From Chara braunii (Eukaryota > Streptophyta > Charophyceae > Charales > Characeae), in the NCBI GenBank assembly GCA_003427395.1, contig BFEA01000231.1:2168612-2196502 (forward strand): a stretch of 27,891 bases of DNA. Direction: 5' to 3'. Below the pieces are notes generated by a model, which was given only the letters and a program-made list of their open reading frames with translations, was not told the origin of the DNA and ran no database searches. This document shows, piece by piece, positions 1 to 10,281 of the stretch. A program made the translations under genes and the position numbers. Numbering within the stretch: position 1 is the stretch's first letter; each line of letters begins with the position of its first letter.

Positions 1-44
1 CCCATAACTTTCCGACACGGAAATCGGACAAGCGTCGCGCGCAC

Positions 45-76
45 GAGTTAGTATAAAACTGCGCGGACGCAGGGCT
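45..76 (+). promoter_or_regulatory. TATA-like promoter box of leader copy 1
   Basis: TATAAAA at 52-58 is followed by a GC-rich stretch (gcgcggacgcaggg). The same box and downstream sequence occur, duplicated, in copy 3 at 24131-24176. In the older copy 2 the region is degenerate. Conservation between copies and distance from the structured region suggest the element's own promoter. Promoter function is inferred. Confidence 0.5.
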
Positions 77-181
77 AACCCATATCGACTCGCAATGCAG
101 ACGTACGCAAGCAGTCGCAATGATGGCGTACTATCCAGTGCCCATGATCGTGCGGTCCTTGCTAATCTCGAGGGTCGCATT

Positions 182-289
182 CGACACTCAAGTGTCGGCT
201 GACACGCGCCTTGAGGGTTAATCTCTCAGCGCTGGACAACCGCCATGCGCGGTTGAAAACCACACCCTCCTCTGCACCCTGTGCAGAGG
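182..289 (+). other. Three conserved stem-loops downstream of the TATA-like box, copy 1
   Basis: Three inverted repeats lie in a row: 182-197 (CGACACT/AGTGTCG), 237-255 (CAACCGC/GCGGTTG) and 269-289 (CCTCTGCA/TGCAGAGG). Counterparts are at 8099-8214 in copy 2 and 23911-24023 in copy 3. In the second hairpin the closing pairs change from C-G to T-A in copy 2 (CAATC/GATTG) and to G-T wobbles in copy 3. This suggests selection on RNA structure in the 5' part of the transcript. Confidence 0.6.
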
Positions 290-1115
290 CTTGAGTAGAC
301 AACTTTAAACTGTCGTGGCGGTCAAACATCAAGGGGTTTGACTTTGACGGCTGCCACGGACTACAACGTCCAACCATAAAACCCCTAAAGAGCAAACGAA
401 TGGGCCGAGGACCCCCTCTTATTCCAGCCAGGGTCATGATCTTTTGGGGGTACCCTCTCTCTCCTTGGGTGATGCCCACGGCCTACAATGACCTCAAGCG
501 TTTGCGTCTTCGTGCGAGCCTCCCGATCCCATAATCTCTGAGCGTTGGGGCGGCGAAGCATCGCACGCAGGATTCTTACATAAGGTTGCGCGGCTGCTGG
601 CCAGTCCCATACCGACCCACGATGCTAGTCATATGTGGTAATCGCGGCCCCGGCCTCGCGAACCCCCACAGTAAATACACCCAAGCATACACACATAGAG
701 GAGATAAAGTTACGACGATCACTGCTCACAGGCACTGTGGGACTTCTTACAGCCATAAGTACATATATGAGATCGCAGGCAACCCTAAATCCAAATCCGA
801 GCCACAAGGTCTACCTGCAATCACATCAAAGAATCGAGCAGCAACCACGCACTACACAGAGTCAACCCCAACCAATCTCCACACTCATACCCCTTGCTTT
901 AGCCATGCAAGCCCCAATCTCCTGCCCAACCAACCATAATTAAATACTCAGTACCTTCGTAAAAGGGCCATTCAATTAAAATCCGGGTGAAACCCTCAAC
1001 GAACAATAAAGTCACCAGGGCTAAAGCCTTTTAGGTTGGGTATGAAGAGTGAGTTGGAATTGAGCCGTAGACCGACAAATCGGCAACCGACCTGCTATCA
1101 GTGATAATAGAAGGC

Positions 1116-1130
1116 GATCCTTGTAGGATC
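1116..1130 (+). other. Stem-loop conserved with base-pair changes, copy 1
   Basis: GATCC/GGATC inverted repeat with a five-base loop. The aligned position of copy 2 (8831-8850) has a different but complementary stem, TCATCATA/TATGATGA. Copy 3 (23234-23248) has GATCC/GGATC with a changed loop. Confidence 0.5.
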
Positions 1131-1373
1131 AAGCTGACGCTAGCCCAAATCCTGAATCGAATGTCCAAGAAAGACCTGTACCATGAGACAGGTCAAGGCC
1201 CAAACTTAAAACATCAGCCTATGGGGATGAACCTCCATAGTACATCCTCACTCATAGGTATGTGCCAACTAAGTCTAAGCCTACCTCTACGCCAGCCCCC
1301 AAAGCAAAGGTAGACTAATGGCATAATCTCCCCTATTGGTTGATCGCCAGAATCATCACCTGTCAAAATATAA

Positions 1374-1702
1374 TCTAACTCCTCTAAATCAAGAAAATTT
1401 CGGCAGCGCTTCCCGTAGGAAAAGTGCCTTTCCAGAATTTATATCAGCTCGAATACGAAAACATAAATAGTCTTTGACTTTCCAAGGTCCAATTTTGTCT
1501 AACTCCTTGAATTAGCAAAAATTTGGGCAGTACTCCCTTTAGAAAATGAGACTCTCCAAATTTTTACTAAGTCATATCTACTTTAGACAAGTTGAACTTT
1601 GCCAAGTCAAAATTTGACTAACTCCTTGGATTTGCAGAAATTTCGGCAGCGCTTCCCGTAGAGAAAGGAGCTTACCAAAATTTATACAAAGCCAAGTATA
1701 AC
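1374..1702 (+). repeat. Tandem ~120-bp degenerate repeat with GGCAGC box, copy 1
   Basis: Three units start near 1374, 1499 and 1618. Each opens with ctaactcct, then an A-rich stretch, a TTTCGGCAGCGCTTCCCGTAG-like box (the middle unit is diverged), and ends in a TTTGACTT...AAGTCAAA-like segment. Equivalent arrays are at about 9050-9560 (four units, copy 2) and 22690-22990 (three units, copy 3, reverse). From memory, similar GGCAGC boxes occur in some plant LTR elements; I cannot verify the relation here. Confidence 0.7.
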
Positions 1703-1980
1703 AAAAGATCTCAGAAAATGCGAGCATCGATCTAAGTAAAAAAACTTAGCTCAGAAAATGGAGGAATTAACCTAACTCCTATCGCTCTAGCACGAGGCGA
1801 GCCTCTAAAGCAAATACCTGTCAACCTGACACTCAAACCAAGTAGTAGCCTCACTCAGTCTCATGCAGGCCAACCCACAAAGGTAAGTACTCTCGCCTTC
1901 CCAAGTCAAACTTTGCAAACAATAGTTCGTAATCTTTGGATGCTTTATTCCCTTATACCCATCTTACATAGGGCATAAAG

Positions 1981-2810
1981 TCAAGCCGTCCAATCTTATG
2001 GAACTTGCCTGACTCAGCCATTGAGTATACATGAACAGGTTGCACAACTACTTCTCTCTTCCTTTTGGGCATACGACTAGACCGTTCATCTTAGAACAAG
2101 GCTTAGTCGCCCAGAACTGTTTAATATCCAACTTATATATACCTCTCTGAGTTTGGTATTCAACAACTGGGCATAAGACTGAGTCATTCATCTTAGAACA
2201 AGGCTCAGCCTGCCCAGAGTTACCTTTAATTATACTCTTAGTTATACTCTCTTCATTTCATGATAAGCTATAGCCAGACTGTCCAATCTTATGGAACCCA
2301 TGCCTGGCTAGCCTGTTCATAAATAGGATAGTATAAAATATAGCCAAAATTTAACCTTTTGGGTTTCAGCATGTGCGTGGCATTGGGGCAGACCGTCCAA
2401 TCTTATAAACCATATCTGGTCCTTTGCCAGGTTTGTTTCTCTCTGATCCACTGTGTATGGCATGAGTCCAAGACCGTCCAATCTTATGGATATGCCCTTC
2501 CCTCAGCACGAATTATCCTCTCAGAATAAAAACAGGAAGGGGCTGAGTCGTCCAATCTTATGGACTTGCTCAGACCTCCTCGATCAAAAACAAAAGAAAC
2601 AGAACAAACCCCAATCAAACACGACAACCAAACCCTCCAATCTTATGGTACAGGTTTGACCCCTGAAAAGTCAGCCACAGTCAAGCCCTCACAATTCAGA
2701 GCAATCAGGTCGTCCAATCTTATGGAACTGGTCTGACTCTCCATGCAATTCAAAAATAAAACAGAGCGGTCAGGTCGTCCAATCTTATGGAACTGGTCTG
2801 ACCCCATAGG
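1981..2810 (+). repeat. Array of ten stem-loops with constant ATCTTA hexaloop, copy 1
   Basis: ATCTTA occurs at 1993, 2088, 2190, 2286, 2400, 2481, 2555, 2640, 2717 and 2782. Around it is a short inner stem of one of two kinds: TCCA/TGGA or TTC/GAA. Outside lie arms whose sequence differs between units but pairs within the unit, for example CGACTA/TAGTCG (2088), TAGCCAG/CTGGCTA (2286), CTGAG/CTCAG (2555), CAAACC/GGTTTG (2640) and GGTCAG/CTGACC (2782). Spacing is irregular, about 65-115 bp. The pattern fits a structured RNA with a repeated ligand or protein site. Its function is unknown. Confidence 0.8.
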
Positions 2811-3070
2811 ACTCATTCAGGCTTAAGCAAAACCACCTTTCACCCACCCTTCCCCCAGATGCAACCCCTTGTGTTCACAATTTGTCTTCAGGCAATCAAT
2901 AAAAACCGAAACTGAGATTGCGCACGCATTCCTTTACTTAATCTGAGTTGTGTCCTGTCAGTCAAACCAAAGTCAAAGTAGGGGTGCATGCAGTACACTC
3001 AGTCAAACATAGCAAGACGTATAAGTAGGGGTTATGTCAGGGTATATAAAGGGAAAGGAATGGTTACCTC

Positions 3071-3345
3071 TCAATTCCCTGCCTCCAGAGCCTCGCCTAG
3101 GCTCCGGTAGAGCTCCCGCAATCGGTGGGGCGAACCTCCCACAGAGGCCTTGGCGCGGATTACGGGTTGCAATCCCGCCTGCCGCCTTCCTCTCAGAACC
3201 AAGGGACTAGACTTAGAGTAAGAAGGGCAGGGGTAGATAGTTTTGAGACTCTCAGATACAAGAATGATGCACTCAGACTCGCGAGAGAGGGCCTTCGATT
3301 CTTGTCTCGCCTGAGGGCCCCATAATGGCAGCCGATGCAACAGCT
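3071..3345 (+). repeat. Conserved block closing the first half of the leader, copy 1
   Basis: This block is shared with 11450-11715 (copy 2) and with 21230-20960 in reverse (copy 3). It contains a hairpin with CGGG/CCCG stem around 3164-3180 and ends at GGGCCCCATAATGG (GGCCCCATAATGG in copy 2, GGGCCCCGCAGTGG in copy 3). If the first ~3.9 kb of the leader were an LTR, its end and a primer-binding site would fall here (CCA then TAATGG). I did not recognise a tRNA complement. An open minus frame (3340-3071) is not supported as a gene. Confidence 0.55.
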
Positions 3346-4290
3346 TGTTTGACTCGTAGTCAGGCCGCTGAAATCACCTCCTTGATGAGCCCCCACACCA
3401 CCATACTAGTCTTCCTTCCCGACCCCAATCACCTACTGGCGCCTGTATAGCCGGCCGTAATAATTGACAATAGCTAACGGCAGCGTGCCGCCGAGTGCAG
3501 CAACCAAATAGGCAGCGACTAATGTGCAGCGCGCAGCAGCAATTCGTGCTCAGTCCGTAGACACACCCACAGTTCGGGTGGCCAGCTGCACGCAGCAGCA
3601 ATATACAGCGTTGTTAAAAGAGTTAGCCGCAGTTTGTGCACAGCCAACAGAATCAACAACGGCTAGTGCAGCGGCCCCCACAACAGCTTAGCCAGTCGTA
3701 ACTCTCTACTTAGCCGCTTGGTCAAACAACAGTAGCCAGATCTCTGCCTCCACCAACCCCATCTTCTCAAGCAAGTTGCTTCCCCGCGGACCAGTTCAAA
3801 CGACCAGGCGAGTGGCTAAGCCCGGGCCGACTGCAGGATCCGGCACACTCTATTTTCGTTGCCTACCGCAGCAAAGGTACGTCCTCCTTTTACTCTTCTA
3901 CGTAGCACACGTTAGTCTTGCCCATGCATGCAGGGCCAATAGGGACTGAGCTCGAGACCCCTGAAATGCCGCTTGCGTGTATAATCGACTGAGCTAGGCC
4001 GCTGACCAGGCAGGTACGCATCTGCCTTCCCTTCGTGCCTGCTGCCTCCCTCGAGAGGGCCGCTGCCCAACGCCGAGCAACGCATCGCCCGACAGATACA
4101 TCCGCGGTTTCATGGCAGGGTGTTTGCCATCTTGCCCGTTGAGCTGAGCGAGCCTGAATCCGTTGCACTCTAGCCGTGAGCATAGGTAGTTAAAGAGGGG
4201 CTGTCCCCTATGATTCGACTGGCAGCTCAGAGTGAATCTACCCGCAAATCACGACCAAGTGCATTCAACACTTTGGCTGTTTCACCCCGT
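3346..4290 (+). other. CAGCA-rich non-coding internal part of copy 1
   Basis: Rich in cagcagcaa/cagcaac words. Counterparts are the CAACA-rich stretch 11716-12760 (copy 2; shared ggcagcgact-type segment near 3511 and 12221) and 20940-19910 in reverse (copy 3). I see no coding potential beyond short frames with no recognisable motif. Confidence 0.5.
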
Positions 4291-4299
4291 TTATATACC

Positions 4300-4650
4300 A
4301 CGCAACCCCTAACCTTCGCATCTCAAAACTCACCCACTAACTCCTAAAACTAACTTTACAATCGAATTCGCAACGCTAGAAAACCCCCATTTTGCATCCT
4401 TCCCCGATTGTTTCCGTTAAGAAACGGGAGGGATCTACGTTTTTCCGCCGTGCCATATCCATCTCTCCACTACCACCGCGCAGCTACTTCCTCCGTTAAG
4501 TCCCTTTCTACTAATCTTTCTCTAAGTCTAACTCAAAAGTCGAAGTCGCCGGTCCCAAAACCCCCTGATTTGGGCTCTCCCCCGCCCGTTTTCGTTAAGA
4601 AACGGGCGAGATCAACGTCTTCCCTCCCTCGCTTCTCCTCCATCATCGCT
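4300..4650 (+). repeat. Two-unit tandem repeat, period about 178 bp, copy 1
   Basis: The marker aaaacccccc-type segments start near 4379 and 4557. Each unit carries 'actaa..t/ctaac' words upstream and a 'gtt(t/a)..cgttaagaaacggg' hairpin-like segment downstream (positions 4410-4430 and 4590-4610). Copy 3 has the same repeat expanded to three or four units (19230-19910, minus, period about 179). Confidence 0.65.
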
Positions 4651-6540
4651 GCTCCGCCTTGCTGCTTTGCGCATGCACCCCGACGCTACCCCCTGTCCAG
4701 GTTCATTCGGCCTATTTTCTTACGTTCTGCCTTCCCGCCTTGCCTCCCTGCTACCTACCTTCCCTCCGCCATTCATAGCTGCTCCCCGCCTGTCCTTCCG
4801 CCGTCCCGTTCCTCCCTTTTCCCGAATGAATCCGGCGCGAAAGCGCGCCCGGGCTCACCTGCCTCGGCCACCTCTCAACCCGCTCGACTACTGCCCGTCA
4901 CCCATCTCCCTGTCTGCTCGTTGCTGTCCAGCGTCGCCCTCCCCCACTACTTTGCCCATTCACCCCGGTTGTGCCGAGCTCGCTACCCTGCTGCCTTTAC
5001 CACCGGTCACCCCTGGTGCGCCAATCCGCCCTGGTGCATCCGCCCCCTTATTGGTGATTTGCCCCTGCCCCCATCGCTCCGCTGAGCTAGCCACCTGCTG
5101 CCGTCCTGGTGCGCCGGGCTCTGCCCCGCTCCGCGTGCACCCGCCACAGAACCCTCGACAGATCCTTTCGTCTCTCTCGCTACTTGCCAACCCTCTTCAA
5201 CTGCGCTCCGCCCTCCTCTGTTGTCGCCAACCGCCAACGCACCCGCGATGTAGCCACCCGCACTCCAACACCGAGTAATTGGTCCGACAGCACTCAAGTG
5301 CTACAGCCAAAACCCGGCTGCCGGCCTCCTCCCCTTTATCCCCTTCGCCCTCGCGCTGAGACCACACCGATCTCCCTTGACCCTGCTACTCCCGGGGACT
5401 ACCGGATACTCCGACAACTTCGGCCTACCGGCCTCAGGGGTCTCCCGGTGAACCTCCGCCTGTGACCGTGGGCCAGGGGGAAACACCCCGCGGTGGCGCC
5501 AAAGGCCGCCTCACCCCCTTTTTCGTCTTCCCTGCTCGCACGCACCGGCCTAGCCCTCCGTTTGGGTTCACCCCCGGGTCTCTGCACATCGTCTTACCCC
5601 TGCTAGCCTGTACGTACCTGGCGCGGTCTGCGTCCGTGTTCGTCCTGGACCTCTACACGCCAACCTTTTACAGGGGCCACACAAATCTCCTCGGTACCTT
5701 TCCAACTTTAGCAGACGTCCCAAAAAGGCTTCGACCGGGGCGGCGTACCCACGACAGCGCCGAGGCCACTCAGCCAGTGTTTTGACAGTTCGTAGGTATA
5801 CCCACTGCAACAGGTTCTCGGCCATATCCCGAAAGGGGCGGGCCCGAAATGACAACGCAAAAGTAACAACAAAAAGGAGAAGAACGGGGGGAGGCTAAAA
5901 ACCCCATTTATTTTAAGGGTTCCAAACGAGAAACGGGAACCATGGTATCTCGCCACCCCCGTATATCGAGCCCATCGTCGCGCGCGTCATCAAAACTGAG
6001 GGGATAGCCCCATCGGGCCCTCGACCCCTCGGTTTCTCCAATGCTCCGCCGCTCCCTCGTTGCCGTACGCTGGCCTTGACCCCCACACCTCTGTAGTAAT
6101 AGTCCAATACCGTAACCAATAAGGCTAAGCCCAAGCCTGGTACCATGGAGCGCGAACTTCAATATGAATTGGTGCCGCGCCGAGCCTAGGCCTGGGAACA
6201 ACAGCCTAGGCCTTCCTTTCCAACCCGCGGCCGGCGTGCCAACGCCAGGCACCCGTGCCGGCCTACTTAGCCCGCGCCGTGGCCATCCTGCACGCCACCC
6301 CGTGCGCCAGTCCTACCGTCGGTTGCGCGTGCCGCCCAAGAAACAGGCCTTTATCCCTTAATCAAGCCCGCAACTCGGTCCGGGTCGGTCGGCTAGACCG
6401 GCCGCTCACTCAACCAAAAAAATCACACGCGCGCCTTAACACCGCGCGCCCACATACCCTCTAGCTTAACTTGGGCGGGTCCCGGACGTGGTCGTGCCTC
6501 GCACGACTTTTTTTTCAACCAAACCCATTTTTTCTGTCAT
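4651..6540 (+). other. Pyrimidine- and GC-rich leader part of copy 1, no gene
   Basis: The strand is C/T-rich, which opens long overlapping Pro/Ser/Arg-rich frames (such as 4408-5085 and 4667-5278). These have no motif and are not preserved in copy 3. A well conserved sub-block lies at about 5995-6160 (ATAGCCCC then GGGCCCTCGACCCCTCGG), matching 18300-18120 in reverse. 'gtaaccaata' and 'cctagg' words follow in both copies. Confidence 0.5.
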
Positions 6541-6590
6541 TTCCAAAAACCAGAGCGGATACCCTTGTAAGGGTATTCGCGCCAACAGCG
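6541..6590 (+). repeat. Palindromic motif at the end of leader copy 1
   Basis: The palindrome ATACCCTTGTAAGGGTAT (6559-6576) is followed by TCGCGCCAACAGCG and preceded by a tccaaaaaccag-like segment. The same 45-50 bases occur just upstream of ORF1 in copy 3 (17745-17793, minus). A weaker version is at 7432-7481. Copies 1 and 3 stop resembling each other immediately after it. Confidence 0.7.
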
Positions 6591-7400
6591 TGGCGGGGAA
6601 AATACTCGAGTGGTGGGAAAAAAACGCCTGCGATACTAAAAAGCAGCGGAAAACACTAAAGTAACAAGTAAGCCGGTACCACACCCAGTAGAGGTAGGTG
6701 TGCTGGTTACTCGAGGTTGGGCAGAAAAAAACAAAGGTTGACATTTTTAGAGGCTCAATACCATTAGGTAGACGGGTACTTGTTCAAGTAGCCTGAGTTT
6801 AGGCCCTGTGCGAACGATACCTGACCTTGCAACAGTGCCGTGCTCTGCAAAGGGACGAAGACACTGGTCGCTCGAGTGGCCACATGGGCACGAAGCCGCC
6901 GCTCGAGAGGGTGACTTCCTATCTACATACTGGAAGTGGAGCTGGAGTCTCAACTCTACTCGCAACATACGAGTAATGACAGATGTACCAACTGTCATTA
7001 CCTATTATGGTCGGCAGTGTGTTTCTTTTGGGACACCCCGACCGCATGGCCGAGGTTATATTAATTTTTCATGTCGTCTTTGTGCTTTATGGCGGCGCGA
7101 CCTGCCGACTTACCTATACCGGCTGGTCCGAAGTCTCGTCAGTCATGCTCATTCATTTTTGCATTACCGCCTGAGCCTTCGACAAATTTAGATCGTGGTC
7201 GCCGCATCTCGCACGACCTTTTCTTGTCCTCATTCAACCCTCCGGCCCTTGCGGTCGGAGCCTTTCAAATTTTTACTAACCCTTACCTGTTGTCGTATTA
7301 CTGCATATGATCGTCTAAAAATCTCAGCCTCAATGGTCGAGAAGTTTGCTTCACGGCGCTATGCCAAAAAAATTCTCACTTTTTATTCCAACCTGTCTCC
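6591..7400. other. Unassigned spacer between leader copies 1 and 2
   Basis: No match to copies 2 or 3 and no recognisable domain was found. The longest frames (6808-7191 plus, 6466-6744 minus) have no recognisable motif. It could be a diverged coding or tail part of copy 1, or unrelated DNA. It is bounded on both sides by the palindromic motif. Confidence 0.3.
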
Positions 7401-7431
7401 GACACGGCGACCTGCGTCGATATTGCATCGA

Positions 7432-7481
7432 ATGCAAAATCATGAACAAATACCCTTGTAAGGGTGTTTACTCCAACAGCG
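7432..7481 (+). repeat. Palindromic motif at the start of leader copy 2
   Basis: ATACCCTTGTAAGGGTGT (7450-7467) followed by TTACTCCAACAGCG; same layout as 6541-6590. In copy 3 the aligned start (about 24720) keeps only the downstream gcgtcac segment. Confidence 0.6.
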
Positions 7482-8098
7482 TCACACAAGATTTTACAAG
7501 ACTTCTTCGCAGAGTGTTGCCGCTCCAGTCGAATGCGCCAATCATACCTCTTACGAACCTCTACGACATGATAGGGCCACACGAGACACAATTTATCTCC
7601 ACCTACGGGTGTTGTCACCTCCCTTGGTGGGTGCATTCTTGTTGAGCTACCAAACCACGCACAAAAGTTTTTCGAGTGCAATCACAGAGGCGACTTAACC
7701 GAGGGCGTTTCTCATTCGTTTGAGCATAGGGGGTACGAGCGGTCGACTCCTTAATTTGACCTGCGCACGAACCGACGCTTTGGGGGCTGATTTTTCAAGA
7801 GTGGTTCTACGCTGGTCTACTAGGACAACCAATCTAACCACGTGATACACTTTCAATAACAATAAAATCAAACTTTACACATAAATCGCACCTAGTTTTT
7901 TTTCTACTTTTAACCCATAACTTTTCGACAGCAAAATAACTTAGGTGGGTGTCGCACATGAGACTTTGAATGAATAGCGTGACGATGCAAACTTTATCAT
8001 ATCAACTAGTCATGCATGAATACTAAAGCAGTCGTAATTATGACGTATTATATGGTACCCATAACTATGAAGTCCTCAATGATTTTGAGGGTCGCTTT

Positions 8099-8214
8099 CG
8101 ACACTCGAGTGTCGACTGACACTCTTCTTCAGGGAATATTATCATGACGTTAGACAATCACAAATAAGATTGTTTGTCCTACCCTCTTCTACACACTGTG
8201 GAGAGGAGTGGTAG
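8099..8214 (+). other. Promoter-proximal stem-loops, copy 2
   Basis: CGACACTCGAGTGTCG is a perfect palindrome at 8099-8114. CAATC/GATTG lies at 8155-8172 and a cctcttcta/tggagagg hairpin within 8179-8214. These are the counterparts of 182-289, with stems kept despite many substitutions. Confidence 0.55.
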
Positions 8215-8830
8215 GCAGACTTCGACCTTTTGTGGCAGTTAAACGCAATTGGCTTATGGGAAGAGGCCCCATCTTCGGAGGCCGGAGAACATGTCAAGAG
8301 ATTTGACTTTGAGGACCGCTACATACCTCAATGTTCAACTATAAAACATAACAAGCATAATCAAAGAAATCTAATTTTTCTCTCATCCAAAATCCGCACA
8401 ACCCTCACACATGGTCAATCAAACCGTGCGAATACACAAAGTATAAAAATAGTGGGATTATTAAACACGAGGGGATCACTCCCTCAATCACAATGTGACT
8501 CCTTCATAATATGCAAGTGATCCCAGACGAGCCACATTCGGAGTCCAAATGACAAACATACCTATAATTATGCAAATATTCAATATTGATAGACCGCACA
8601 CTACACGAGGTCAACTTCAACCACTCTCCGCACTCACACCCTTTGCCTTATTCACACAAACCCCAACCTTTGTCAAACCTTCCTAAAAGAAAGTACCCAG
8701 TCCTTTTAAAATCATCACTCAATTAAAGTTCAGGTAACCCCCCCAAAAAACAATTTAGTTTGAGTTGAAAGAGTGAATTAAAATTGAGTAATTGGAAACC
8801 GACATGTTATAAAAAAACAACAAAAAATAA

Positions 8831-8850
8831 TCATCATAGAATTATGATGA
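8831..8850 (+). other. Stem-loop with compensatory changes, copy 2
   Basis: TCATCATA/TATGATGA, eight pairs with a GAAT loop. It replaces GATCC/GGATC of copies 1 and 3 at the aligned place. Confidence 0.45.
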
Positions 8851-9049
8851 AACTAGTCAAACTTAAATCGAAGTGAAATGAAAGAGACCTGCAACATAAC
8901 ATAGACAAATATCCAAAACTATATTTAAGTGTTTAAAAAATAAACTCCATATCACATTTTATCCAAACTTCTCACTAAACTAAGTCTGGTTTTATTTATG
9001 ATTTATATCATGAATTAAGAAAAAATCCCGGCAACATACTCCCTGTATT

Positions 9050-9560
9050 TGGTGGATTGCCAGAGTTCTCCTAACTCAGGAAAAAAACTAACTCCTTGAA
9101 ACTATAAAAAATCGAACAGTACCCCCCCCCCAAAAAAACTGTATTTTCATAATTTGTACTAAATTAAATATGAAACTAAAAATAAACTTTGACTTGACAA
9201 AGTAAAATTTTGTCTAATTCCCTGAACTAGTAAAACTTTTGGCAAAATTTTTCCTATAAAAGTAAGCTTTCAAGATTTATACTAAGCTACATACGAAAAC
9301 TGAAATAAAACTTTGACTTTACAGAGTCAAATTTGTTTAACTCTTTGAGTTAATAAAAATTTTGGCAGCACTTCTCCTAGAGAGAGAGTAGGCTACCAAA
9401 GTTTACACTAAGCCAAATAAGATATTAAAACAAAAGTTGAATTTTGTAAAGATAAAATTTAACTACCTCCCTAGATTTGTAGAAATTTCGGCAGCACTTC
9501 CCTTAGCGAAAGTGACTTTCCCAAAATTCATACAAAGTCAAATGTGAAGTCGAAACAACT
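9050..9560 (+). repeat. GGCAGC-box tandem array, copy 2
   Basis: Four degenerate ~120-bp units, beginning near 9078, 9214, 9336 and 9462. The boxes have mostly decayed to ggcagcacttc or ggcaaaatttt. Several units contain a TTTGACTT...AAGTCAAA-like inverted repeat. Confidence 0.6.
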
Positions 9561-10032
9561 TGACACTGAAAATATAAAACTGAACTAACTTCTCTAACTT
9601 GAGCACATTGCGATCATCTAAACGAACTACCCATTAAAAGACAACTCGGACTAAACTCATAAGCACGTAGGTGCACACATCCAAAGTAAGTGTTCTCACC
9701 CAAACCCCAATTTGTTTTCACATAAGATAGTTCATTGAACCCTCAGATGATTAACATTTTATCCCAGCTGACATAGAGCATTGAATTAGGTTATTCATCT
9801 TAGAAACAAAACCAAACCCTTTGCCTTAATTATACACAAACATGTTGCACAACTACTTTTCTCTTTATTAGGCGTGTGGCTAGACAATTCATCTTAGAAA
9901 CGAAGTTTTTCCTGTCTTGAACAGTTTAAGAAACAAGTTATAGTACTTCTCTAAACTTAGTTTTTAATATGGGAGCAAGAATGAGTCCTTCATCTTAGAA
10001 ACAAAACTTAGTCTGCCAAAGTTACCATTAAG

Positions 10033-10195
10033 CCACTAGTACCTTTGTCGGTTCAAAAATACTCGGCCTCCGACCTTTCAGGAAACCAAAATGAAATGAC
10101 GGCCGATGATCAGATTTATCAACGACGGGCTCGGCCTCCTGAAAGTTGGGAGGTAAATTAAAGCTTGTCGAAAATAGGCTCGGAGGTACAAGTGG
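10033..10195. mobile_element. 163-bp MITE-like insertion in copy 2
   Basis: Absent from copies 1 and 3 at this place. Ends are CCACTAGTACCT (10033-10044) and AGGTACAAGTGG (10184-10195), terminal inverted repeats with one mismatch. The interior has a second inverted segment (ccgacctttcagg and cctgaaagttggg). The CACTA core recalls CACTA-type MITEs, but I see no clear target duplication. Confidence 0.6.
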
Positions 10196-10281
10196 TTTGA
10201 CTCTTAATTGTATTCTCTTATTGTGATAAAGCTATAGCCAGACCATTTATCTTAGAAACAAAGTCTAACTAACCCTGTTCA

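Larger units (their letters stand above)
1..6600 (+). mobile_element. Leader copy 1 of a giant retroelement (non-coding, enters from left edge)
   Basis: This stretch aligns by eye, block after block and in the same order, with the reverse complement of 24230-17745. Position 1 (cccataact...) corresponds to about 24229, and position 6590 to about 17745. Shared landmarks are a TATA-like box, stem-loops, a GGCAGC-box array, the hexaloop hairpin array, a conserved block near 3.1-3.3 kb, a ~178-bp tandem repeat and a palindromic motif. No convincing protein is encoded; open frames here are short, Pro/Ser/Arg-rich and overlap in several frames. The two copies diverge just after the palindromic motif, where copy 3 enters ORF1 and copy 1 enters unrelated DNA. 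I read it as the long 5' region of a Penelope-like element. A long-LTR retrotransposon is the main alternative. Confidence 0.8.

Noticed and set aside
3120-3185. tRNA-like segment with a cgggttgcaatcccg T-arm-like hairpin
   Set aside because: No acceptor, D or anticodon arm could be placed; the hairpin is explained as a conserved leader stem.
4408-5278. Two long overlapping plus-strand frames (225 and 203 codons)
   Set aside because: They are Pro/Ser/Arg/Leu-rich readings of pyrimidine-rich DNA, overlap in different frames and are not kept in copy 3.
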